From the NCBI GenBank assembly GCA_903910445.1, contig CAIVZR010000092.1:1-50192 (forward strand): a stretch of DNA of 50,192 nucleotides, in the 5' to 3' direction. The notes under the pieces are model-generated. The model was not told where the DNA came from, did not search any database, and was given only the letters and a program-made list of their open reading frames with translations. This stretch comes from an uncultured Bacteroidota bacterium. GTDB taxonomy: Bacteria; Bacteroidota; Bacteroidia; UKL13-3. Within the stretch, counting starts at the first letter, position 1; the number at the start of each line of letters is the position of its first letter. The position numbers were made by a program, and so were the translations under genes. This document shows positions 43,844 to 50,192 of the stretch, piece by piece.

Positions 43844-45613
43844 ATGAACAATTATAAAATAAATATCAATCGAACCCCGCCTACCCCAGAAGATATTGCA
43901 CGATTGCGCAATTTCGATGAAGTACTGGGAAGCATTAATGGAGCCATCAAGCCACTCTATCGCCGACTTTGGTTTGTGACTGCAGCAGCCGCTACTGTTA
44001 TCATTGGATTGGTAGGCAGTGTTATCTTATTAACCCATCGTGAGAATTCTAAACTTAGCGATCGTCCATTTATTAACCCTGCTCCTATCACCATTCAAAA
44101 CGAAACATATACTGTGAATTGCGATGATAGTACCGGAATCATCACGCCTTCAGGGAGCATCATTCAAATTCCCAAAGGAAGTTTGGTAGATCAAAATGGC
44201 AAAGTGGTAAGTGGAGTTGTAGATGTACAATACCGCGAATTCAGAGACCCTGTCGATTTTATGTGTAGTGGCATTCCCATGACTTATGATAGCGCGGGCA
44301 CAAACTATTTCTTCGAATCGGGTGGCATGTTTGAAATCAATGCCTATCAAAACAAAGCGTCATTGCAAGTTAATCCAGATAAGAATATGACCGTGATGAT
44401 GTCGACGCCCTATAACCCAGAGCAATACAATCAATACTATTTAGATACTGTTCAAAAGCAATGGATTTATAAAGGAAAAGATCATGGTAAGAAAGATGAT
44501 CAAAACCTCGCCAAGGCTGACACTTGTTCTCAAAATGCATCAACACCATCAATGGGCATTGCTGTACAAAATAATCCCATTGTAACATCAACAGTCCAAA
44601 AATATGAAGAGGAAGTAAAGAAAGCCGAGGCCAAGAAAGAAGCCATCACCAAGGAAGTTATTGCATTGAAGAGTTCAAAACCAGTGGCACCTGTGAAGGC
44701 CAATCCGAAAATTACCCATTTCAATTTTGGGTATGATAAAAGAGATTTTCCTGAGCTTGCTGTTTACAATAATATTTTATTTGATGTAGGTGCTGAGAAT
44801 AAAGATTTCAAGGAAAGTTATTATGAAACCACCTGGGAGAAGGTAACGATGGAAGATGGTCCGAAGAAAGGTGTGAATTATAAGATGACCTTATCGCGCA
44901 GAAATCAGAATGTGGTATTGATTGTATATCCAGTATTTGAAGGAAAGAATTATGATTCGGCGAGGGTGGCATATAGTAAGATGCTTAAAGATTATCAGGT
45001 AAAAGTTGGAGAGAAAGAGAAAGCCAAGGAGGCTGCCATTGCTGAGTCAAAGGCAACCATGGAGCGCTTAAAAATGGAGGCCGAGATAAATGAAAAAGCA
45101 AAGATGGAACAAATTGAGCGCAACAAAATTGCCTATGAAGCCCAACTAGAAGAAGCTCGTAAGAATGCCAAAAAATTTGAAGAAGAGCAATTAGCTAATA
45201 TGAATAATTCTCAGCAATTCTTGCATATTGTTAATGTGAGTCAGATGGGTATTTGGAATAGTGATTCTCCGCGTCGGTTTGCAAATCAAGCAACCATTTA
45301 TACCTCTTGTATCAGTGAAGAAGAAAAGGGATTTCAGCCTTTAGGTGATGTTTATTTGATAGATAAAAAATTAAATGCATGTATAGGTCATCATGGGAAT
45401 GTTGCCAATGGTAAAATCTTATATAATATTAGCTTTGATAAAGATGCAGAGAATGTTTTGGTAGCTTTTGAAGGTGGCAATCTTTATATCATAGGAGTTA
45501 CTGAATTCAAGGAACAATTTAAAGGCGGTGAAAGGAAGCCGGCGAAATTCAAGAAACAATTGAATGTATCCACGGTGGAAGAAATAAGGCAAATCTTAGC
45601 ACAAACAAATTAG
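43844..45613 (+). CDS. large membrane protein encoded after the ECF sigma factor
   Basis: A 589-residue protein. A short cytoplasmic N-terminus (~1-40) is followed by one membrane helix (~44-64) and a domain at ~80-215 (GIITPSGSIIQIPKGSLVDQNGKVVSGVVDVQYREF) that looks like beta-sandwich surface-protein repeats. Charged coiled-coil segments follow (EEVKKAEAKKEAITKEV; EKEKAKEAAIAESK ... EEARKNAKKFEEEQ), then a C-terminal beta domain (~460-589). The N-terminal layout suits an anti-sigma-like membrane regulator; the rest would be periplasmic. No known family is assigned. Confidence 0.65.
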   Translation: MNNYKININRTPPTPEDIARLRNFDEVLGSINGAIKPLYRRLWFVTAAAATVIIGLVGSVILLTHRENSKLSDRPFINPAPITIQNETYTVNCDDSTGIITPSGSIIQIPKGSLVDQNGKVVSGVVDVQYREFRDPVDFMCSGIPMTYDSAGTNYFFESGGMFEINAYQNKASLQVNPDKNMTVMMSTPYNPEQYNQYYLDTVQKQWIYKGKDHGKKDDQNLAKADTCSQNASTPSMGIAVQNNPIVTSTVQKYEEEVKKAEAKKEAITKEVIALKSSKPVAPVKANPKITHFNFGYDKRDFPELAVYNNILFDVGAENKDFKESYYETTWEKVTMEDGPKKGVNYKMTLSRRNQNVVLIVYPVFEGKNYDSARVAYSKMLKDYQVKVGEKEKAKEAAIAESKATMERLKMEAEINEKAKMEQIERNKIAYEAQLEEARKNAKKFEEEQLANMNNSQQFLHIVNVSQMGIWNSDSPRRFANQATIYTSCISEEEKGFQPLGDVYLIDKKLNACIGHHGNVANGKILYNISFDKDAENVLVAFEGGNLYIIGVTEFKEQFKGGERKPAKFKKQLNVSTVEEIRQILAQTN

Positions 45614-45628
45614 AAGAAAACAATATTG

Positions 45629-45661
45629 AAAAGGTGATTTGGAAACAAGTCATCTTTTTTT
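45629..45661 (+). terminator. terminator after the sigma-factor operon
   Basis: AAAAGGTGATTT (45629-45640) and AAGTCATCTTTT (45647-45658) form a stem with G-U pairs, followed by a T-run. Confidence 0.7.
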
Positions 45662-45670
45662 TGTGGTGAT

Positions 45671-46039
45671 TTATTTCAGGCTATCTTTTAGCTCTTGTAA
45701 TTGAGCGCGAACTTTTTTCAGTGATTCGATGAGTTCAAAATCACCTTTAGAGATTCGTTTCTGACTCTTCAAATAATCTTTGGCACCTTGAATGGTGAAC
45801 CCACGTTCTTTGAGTAAATGATAAATGAGCTTGATCGTTTCCAGATCCTGGGGACGAAAGAGTCGGTTTCCCTTTTTGTTTTTAAGTGGGCGGATATCAG
45901 GGAATTCGCTGTGCCAGTAACGGATGAGAGAAGGTGCCACGTCTAACATTTCACATACCTCCCCCATCGAGAAATAATATTTGCGAGGCGCATCATCATC
46001 TTCTTCTTCGGCGGTATTGGAGGGTAACAAATTATCCAT
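45671..46039 (-). CDS. MerR-type transcriptional regulator
   Basis: A 122-residue protein. An acidic N-terminus (EEEDDDA) is followed by a MerR-type winged helix (YYFSMGEVCEMLDVAPSLIRYWHSEFPDIRPLKNKKGNRLFRPQDLETIKLIYHLLKERGFTIQGAKDYL) and a short coiled coil. There is no C-terminal effector or metal-binding cysteine domain, so it is one of the short MerR proteins common in Bacteroidota whose ligand is unknown. Convergent with the sigma operon. Confidence 0.88.
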   Translation of the reverse strand: MDNLLPSNTAEEEDDDAPRKYYFSMGEVCEMLDVAPSLIRYWHSEFPDIRPLKNKKGNRLFRPQDLETIKLIYHLLKERGFTIQGAKDYLKSQKRISKGDFELIESLKKVRAQLQELKDSLK

Positions 46040-46116
46040 GACCTTACAAAAGTGTTTGAAAATTAATTACCGAAACACACAATTAATCAACAATAGCTTT
46101 GGAAACACGCTTATCG

Positions 46117-47307
46117 TCAATTTTTGTGTTGATTCAATTCACGCTGATAAACAGCTTCTCCAAGTGCCTGGAGGAAAGGGAAGGCGATGGTATTGTATTC
46201 GTATTTGTCGTCGTTCAAAATGCCGTCGGCATTGGTATAGAGGCTTACCGCTAAAAAAAATGAAATCCCTTTTTTAGTGTTTTCGAAATAGGCAATATCG
46301 GTAGTGAACCCATACGCCTGCCCAACGATATTATAGATGCGCAAATTAGAATCAATCACCGCCTTGGGGTCTTTGCCATAGTATAAATACTTTTTATACG
46401 CAGGGAAATAACTCGAATCGTATTTGGGATAATCGCTTTCATAAGGATACATGCCTAGCTGCGTTTTTAAAAATTGCAAATCGGAAGTATTCAAATGGAA
46501 TTGTTGCGCCGCATCGAAAGCCCTGGGATACATCAATCGCATGAGGCTTTGATTCAAGTCAGCAAGAGACAAATTATTATTATAGCGGAATTGTCGTGGT
46601 TGCTTCACGAGGCTATCACCAAAATAATACGCATTGCCAATAGCAACATTGGTTACAGGGTTGGTATAAATATTTTTAGTGGTGGCAGTACTCGAAAAAA
46701 GAAACGTGGAATCGGGTCGGTAAAATTCAAAACGGTTATGAATTCTATTGGCTTCTGGATTGCATGCTGGGTCGAATCGCTGAATGATGCGTGCACTGGG
46801 AAATCCCAATTGAGCAAGCCGGGCTTGCAATTGATCCTGCCCCACATAATCGAATACGCGATTGTAGGCACTGTTATCACTTACCAATAGCATCTTATGA
46901 ATATAATGTCCGAGGGTAGGCGTAGCGTTTTTCGCTGTGGTATCGAATTCATCGTTGGTCTGACAAGGCCCAATAGCAAAGGCTTTCAAAGGGGTATTAA
47001 ACGTTGCATTGGCCTGGGTTTCGGCTTCGATTTTCTCGAGCGCCATGGCCGATACCAATAATTTGGCCGTGCTGGCTGGATAGAAATACAAATTGGAATC
47101 GACATGAAACGTATGAGATACAAATTTTGTCGTACCATCTTTTTGTTTGTAGATGGTGGTATAAATAATTTGCAGTCGAAGCGAATCTTTATTGCTGGCT
47201 ACCTCTTTCAAAATAGGTTTCGATTTCAGAACCCGCTTCAATACACGATCGTTGCGGCATCCGAGCAAAGCCCAAAATAAAATGAAACACCCTGCAATGC
47301 GCATCAT
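46117..47307 (-). CDS. lipoprotein serine hydrolase (class A beta-lactamase-like fold)
   Basis: A 396-residue protein with a lipoprotein leader (FWALLGC, C17). It has the SxxK motif in PASTAKLLVSAMALEKIE (~79-82), an SDN loop (LLVSDNSAYNRV) and a VGQAYGFTTD strand where beta-lactamases carry KTG. The fold suggests a penicillin-binding, beta-lactamase or esterase-like enzyme in the periplasm or outer membrane; lack of KTG makes ordinary beta-lactamase activity doubtful. It lies 3 bases after the second 3-hydroxyanthranilate dioxygenase, an unexpected operon partner. Confidence 0.8.
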   Translation of the reverse strand: MMRIAGCFILFWALLGCRNDRVLKRVLKSKPILKEVASNKDSLRLQIIYTTIYKQKDGTTKFVSHTFHVDSNLYFYPASTAKLLVSAMALEKIEAETQANATFNTPLKAFAIGPCQTNDEFDTTAKNATPTLGHYIHKMLLVSDNSAYNRVFDYVGQDQLQARLAQLGFPSARIIQRFDPACNPEANRIHNRFEFYRPDSTFLFSSTATTKNIYTNPVTNVAIGNAYYFGDSLVKQPRQFRYNNNLSLADLNQSLMRLMYPRAFDAAQQFHLNTSDLQFLKTQLGMYPYESDYPKYDSSYFPAYKKYLYYGKDPKAVIDSNLRIYNIVGQAYGFTTDIAYFENTKKGISFFLAVSLYTNADGILNDDKYEYNTIAFPFLQALGEAVYQRELNQHKN

Positions 47308-47310
47308 GGT

Positions 47311-47832
47311 TTAGGCAATCTTCGCAGGGCGTGTGATTACGTGTCCGCAATTTTTGCAGGTACAGTTTTCTTTATTATCGTAGAAGCGTTCGAAGATGGG
47401 AGGCAATTGCGATACGATATCGGTCACGTATTCGTATTCTTCATATACCTTGCTTCCACATTGTTCGCAGTACCAAAGGAAACCATCGAGTTCTTTCGTT
47501 TCTCGTTTTCGCTCGAGCACCAATCCAACGGTATTGGCAGGGCGTTGAGGCGAGTGCGGGGTACGTGGAGGAAGTAAGAAGATATCGCCTTCTTTGATAT
47601 GAATATCCACGGGCTTTCCGTCTTCAATAATTTTCAATATCATATTTCCTTCGAGCTGATAGTAGAACTCCTCCCCTTCGTTGAAATGATAATCCTTGCG
47701 GCTATTCGGCCCGCCAACTACCATGACAATAAAATCGGTGTCTTCGTATACGCATTGATTTCCTACGGGTGGTTTTAATAAATGGCGGTGATCATCGATC
47801 CATTTTTTAAAATTGAAAGGGCGTTGTATCAT
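47311..47832 (-). CDS. 3-hydroxyanthranilate 3,4-dioxygenase (copy 2)
   Basis: A 173-residue paralogue of the enzyme at 31284. The iron site YHFNEGEEFYYQLEGNM and PPRTPHSPQR are kept, as is the rubredoxin-like pair CEQC ... CKNC. It is more divergent in the central region (KIIEDGKPVDIHIKEGD). A probable -7 box TACTTTTG lies at 47867-47860. It is the first gene of a pair with a lipoprotein hydrolase. Why two copies are kept is unknown: one could feed NAD synthesis and the other catabolism. Confidence 0.92.
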   Translation of the reverse strand: MIQRPFNFKKWIDDHRHLLKPPVGNQCVYEDTDFIVMVVGGPNSRKDYHFNEGEEFYYQLEGNMILKIIEDGKPVDIHIKEGDIFLLPPRTPHSPQRPANTVGLVLERKRETKELDGFLWYCEQCGSKVYEEYEYVTDIVSQLPPIFERFYDNKENCTCKNCGHVITRPAKIA

Positions 47833-47859
47833 ATGATATTTTTTTTGGTATTGTTTTTA

Positions 47860-47867
47860 CAAAAGTA
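47860..47867 (-). promoter_or_regulatory. -7 box of the second 3-hydroxyanthranilate dioxygenase gene
   Basis: The minus strand reads TACTTTTG, 28 bases before the ATG at 47832. No -33 TTG is visible. Confidence 0.5.
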
Positions 47868-47917
47868 AATTATTTTATGAAATAAGGGGAAATGGGGTTT
47901 GAGGGGATGGTGAGTGT

Positions 47918-48068
47918 GGCCGTTGGTGAGGCTAACTCGCATTCAAACGCACAACACCAACTGCGGCGGTGCTTCAGTGAATGATAAGGGGAAATGGGAA
48001 TTGAGGGGGAGTATGTGGCCGTTGGCGAGGCTAACTCGAATCCTTACGCACAACACCAACTGCGGCGG
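47918..48068. repeat. REP elements A and B (direct)
   Basis: Two 52-base copies (47918-47969 and 48017-48068), each starting GGCCGTTGG(T/C)GAGGCTAAC and ending GCACAACACCAACTGCGGCGG. GTTGGTG near the 5' end pairs with CACCAAC near the 3' end. The lead-in sequences (AAGGGGAAATGGG ...) are also duplicated, giving a ~99-base unit. Confidence 0.8.
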
Positions 48069-48130
48069 CGATAAATTGAAATATGATTGATGATTATATG
48101 ATGTATTTTGAGTTAAATTGAGAAGAAAAA

Positions 48131-48387
48131 CAATTCGAATAACTTACTATTCACAATCCCTGGAGACGCCGCAGTTGGTGTTGTGTAATGGCCAATGCGT
48201 AAGCCTCACCAACGGCCCTAATTAACAATTAAACATCTTAACCTACTTTTGATTTATCATTAATTATGACAATGATTTTAACTAACATTTCTATAATTAA
48301 CAATTCGAATATCTTACTATTCACAATCTCTGGAGACGCCGCAGTTGGTGTTGTGTAATGGCCAATGCGTAAGCCTCACCAACGGCC
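48131..48387. repeat. REP elements C and D (inverted orientation)
   Basis: Two 51-base copies in reverse orientation (48167-48217 and 48337-48387), each within an 87-base direct duplication that starts CAATTCGAATA(A/T)CTTACTATTC. They run CGCCGCAGTTGGTGTTGTG ... GCCTCACCAACGGCC. D ends 7 bases beyond the stop of the transposase gene. Confidence 0.8.
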
Positions 48388-48394
48388 AATTTAA

Positions 48395-48919
48395 TTAAAT
48401 CTTATCTTGATAGTGTACTAAAAATCCCCATTCATCTATCCCTGTTTCATAAAACCTTGCAGATGAAAATTTATACTCATTTGGTAATTCACAAAGTCCA
48501 GCTTTCACTGGATTATTATGAATATAATTAAATTTTTGCTTAAAAACTAAATCATTCCTTAATTCAATACTTAATGAATTTCGTTCCCAAATTTGATAAT
48601 TGCGATCAGACGAACCAACTCTAAAATTCCCTAAAATTGATTTATGATTTACTCTCAAATCTTTCAAAATCATTTGCGCAGTATATTTCATAAAGTTTCT
48701 TAGAAAATCCCCAACATTGGTGTCGTAATCTAATTGCCAAATAATATGAATATGATTACTCATAATTACAAATGCATATATCCTAACTTTATATTTTTTT
48801 GAAACATATTGAAGGCTATTAATAATTTGCAACTTATATTTCTCTGGCTTGAGGAGTCGCTTCCATTGCAATATGGTGGCGGTATAAAACTGAGGATATT
48901 CAGGGTTTATCTTTTTCAT
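48395..48919 (-). CDS. REP-associated tyrosine transposase (RAYT, IS200/IS605-like)
   Basis: A 174-residue Y1-type transposase: the HUH motif is in VIMSNHIHIIWQLD and the presumed catalytic tyrosine is in FNYIHNNPVKAGLCELP, the hallmark of RAYT proteins. RAYTs are domesticated IS200/IS605 relatives that cleave and move short palindromic REP elements. An in-frame TTG at 48937 overlaps a -7 box, so the ATG at 48919 is preferred. The gene is intact and flanked on both sides by repeats of one family. Confidence 0.9.
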   Translation of the reverse strand: MKKINPEYPQFYTATILQWKRLLKPEKYKLQIINSLQYVSKKYKVRIYAFVIMSNHIHIIWQLDYDTNVGDFLRNFMKYTAQMILKDLRVNHKSILGNFRVGSSDRNYQIWERNSLSIELRNDLVFKQKFNYIHNNPVKAGLCELPNEYKFSSARFYETGIDEWGFLVHYQDKI

Positions 48920-48934
48920 AAAAATTTTATTGAG

Positions 48935-48942
48935 CAAATATA
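48935..48942 (-). promoter_or_regulatory. -7 box of the RAYT gene
   Basis: The minus strand reads TATATTTG, 15 bases before the chosen ATG at 48919. Confidence 0.5.
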
Positions 48943-48967
48943 TTTAAAAAACCATTCCATTTTTTGG

Positions 48968-49399
48968 GGCCGTTGGTGAGGCTAACCCGCATACCAAACG
49001 CACAACACCAATTGCGGCGGCGGTTTAGTGAAAAATTATTCGTCGAGAGTCAATTTCAAAATTGGCCGTTGGTGAGGCTAACCCGCATACTAAACGCACA
49101 ACACCAACTGCGGCGGTGAGAGTGTGACATGGGATTCGTCGAGAGTAATGTGTGAAGTTGGCCGTTGGTGAGGCTAACCCGCATATCATACGCACAACAC
49201 CAACTGCGGCGGTGAGAGTGTGACATGGGATTCATAGAGAGTAATTTGTGAAGCTAGCCGTTGGTGAGGCTAACCCTCATACCAAACGCACAACACCAAC
49301 TGCGGCGGCGAGAATATGGGAAATAATGCATCGAAAGTAAAGTATGAAATTGGCCGTTGGTGTTGTGTAAAAGCCAAAGGGTAAGCCTCACCAACGGCC
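48968..49399. repeat. tandem REP array, five copies with a 96-base period
   Basis: Copies start at 48968, 49064, 49160, 49256 and 49352, each exactly 96 bases apart: four 53-base direct REPs (E-H) and one 48-base hybrid (I). The 43-base spacers are related too (TGAGAGTGTGACATGGGATT in two of them). Copy I has perfect 11-base inverted ends, GGCCGTTGGTG and CACCAACGGCC. The array begins 31 bases upstream of the RAYT open frame. Confidence 0.88.
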
Positions 49400-49534
49400 C
49401 TTATAAATTTTTGATTTAGATTTTATGTTAGAAAGTAAAATGCAATAATTATTATTTCCCGTTTATCCCCACATCCCCCGTTAATAACTAATTTATAAAT
49501 GCATTTTAAAATTCTATCTTCGCATCGCATTTGG

Positions 49535-49712
49535 TTGAAGCATGAATTCATTTTTATGTTTCATTAAAAGGGAATCAGGTGGAAATCCTGAACAGTTCCC
49601 GCTGCTGTAAGTCGTATTAAGAAACCTCATAGCACTCCTAGCCACTGTTCGTTTCGAATGGGAAGGCGCTAAAAGGATCACGACAAGTCAGAAGACCTGC
49701 CACACGCATTTT
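49535..49712 (+). ncRNA. cobalamin riboswitch (AdoCbl-type)
   Basis: Conserved pieces in order: AAAAGGGAATCAGGTGGAAA, TCCTGAACAGTTCCCGCTGC with TGTAA, a variable middle, and the B12 box AAGTCAGAAGACCTGCCA (49685-49702). It precedes a BtuB-like receptor gene, the classical target: when cobalamin binds, expression of the receptor falls. The 5' edge is approximate. Confidence 0.93.
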
Positions 49713-49831
49713 ATCATTATGCTTTCGGGAAGAAAGGTGCTAATGAACATCAGATCGGTATTCTTTTGTTCTACTTTGTTTTTTCGCAGGTGTAAGTATT
49801 GTTAAACATTTTTTTAATTTTATTTGCAACC

Positions 49832-50192
49832 ATGAACCGTATTTTTATCTCTGCCACGCTCCTGCTTTGCAGCTTGCAAGGCTTCAACCAAACCGTTACC
49901 CCCTCCGATTCAACACGTACTCGGGTACTCAACGAAGTGGTGATTAGCACCTCTCGTACCGAGAAGGAAGCATCCACCGAACCTCGCAGTGTGACGGTAA
50001 TTAATGCACAGCAAATTGCTGCGAGCAATGTTAAAACCTTACCCGAATTGTTATCTCAAATTGAAAGTATCTATATCGTTGGTAATGGCATGAACCCTGG
50101 TGGAAATCAGAGTGTGAGCATGCGCGGAACGAATACTAATCAGTCGGCTATCCTTATCGATGGTGTTTCGTTGAACGATCCTTCATCCCCAA
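49832..50192 (+). CDS. btuB: TonB-dependent vitamin B12 receptor BtuB (3'-truncated by window edge)
   Basis: The first ~120 residues of an outer-membrane receptor are visible: a signal peptide (MNRIFISATLLLCSLQGF, cleavage near NQT), a TonB-box-like segment (RVLNEVVISTSRTEKEAS), and the plug domain start (EPRSVTVINAQQIAASNVKTLPELLSQIESIYI ... SVSMRGTNTNQSAILIDGVSLND). It imports cobalamin or its precursors using TonB energy. The cobalamin riboswitch ends ~120 bases upstream of the ATG, which supports the substrate. Confidence 0.9.
   Translation, partial: MNRIFISATLLLCSLQGFNQTVTPSDSTRTRVLNEVVISTSRTEKEASTEPRSVTVINAQQIAASNVKTLPELLSQIESIYIVGNGMNPGGNQSVSMRGTNTNQSAILIDGVSLNDPSSP

Noticed and set aside
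46474-46890. 138-codon plus-strand frame opposite the serine hydrolase
   Set aside because: It lies fully inside a gene with clear motifs on the other strand; its translation has no recognisable domain.
48968-49399. Regular 96-base periodic repeats that might be taken for a CRISPR array
   Set aside because: The spacers between copies are related to each other rather than unique, the repeats are long and contain REP-like inverted ends, no cas genes are present, and a RAYT transposase gene lies beside them.
49771-50028. Antisense frame across the btuB start
   Set aside because: It is a mirror of the receptor coding sequence and lacks promoter or recognisable features.

Overview
The window comes from a member of the Bacteroidota (the class cannot be fixed from the sequence alone). 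The base composition is AT-rich. Start codons lack clear Shine-Dalgarno sequences. Many genes are preceded by the Bacteroidota promoter (TTTG or TTG, about 19 bases, TAnnTTTG). Three proteins end in type IX secretion (T9SS) sorting domains. The gliding/T9SS ABC transporter genes gldA-gldF-gldG are present. The lineage is aerobic and probably gliding.

Layout. 1-8 kb: the tail of a T9SS cargo protein; an operon of esterase, ATP-grasp ligase and GCS2-type carboxylate-amine ligase with a divergent second esterase; a membrane-anchored dihaem cytochrome c; and a PpiD/SurA-like periplasmic isomerase. 8.6-11.4 kb: Hsp20, pyruvate dehydrogenase E1 beta, and the classical tRNA-Trp/secE/nusG group. 11.8-19.8 kb: a large PKD-domain T9SS protein, an ECF sigma factor with a translationally coupled membrane/barrel protein, PriA, a J-domain protein and a small T9SS protein. 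19.8-26.5 kb: an Na+/H+ antiporter, two methyltransferases and gldAFG.

26.6-37.8 kb is the metabolic core. A Crp/Fnr-type regulator is followed by a CstB-like persulfide dioxygenase-rhodanese. Then come genes for tyrosine/phenylalanine breakdown (hmgA, hpd), tryptophan breakdown (3-hydroxyanthranilate dioxygenase, kmo, tryptophan dioxygenase), a fatty-acid desaturase, and phenylacetyl-CoA epoxidase paaABCD. Nearly every enzyme in this run consumes O2 directly. 38.8-42.4 kb holds a sulfur-handling set: a small membrane protein, a DUF2892-like protein, a methyltransferase, and an operon of a DUF6132-like protein, a metal-binding HMA protein, two single-domain rhodaneses, a Cys-rich membrane protein, a thioredoxin and an exported rhodanese-thioredoxin fusion. 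Crp/Fnr-geometry palindromes lie at the same distance from the -7 box in three promoters of these two regions.

43-47.8 kb: a second ECF sigma factor with a large membrane partner, a MerR-type regulator, a lipoprotein serine hydrolase, and a second 3-hydroxyanthranilate dioxygenase. 47.9-49.4 kb is a REPtron: a REP-associated tyrosine transposase (RAYT) gene between repeats that all belong to one family, five of them in a tandem array with an exact 96-base period. The window ends in a cobalamin riboswitch and the start of a BtuB-like TonB-dependent receptor.

Three unrelated families of short palindromic repeats fill the long gene-free stretches at 37.8-38.7 kb, 42.5-43.1 kb and 47.9-49.4 kb. 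Only the third has a transposase beside it.
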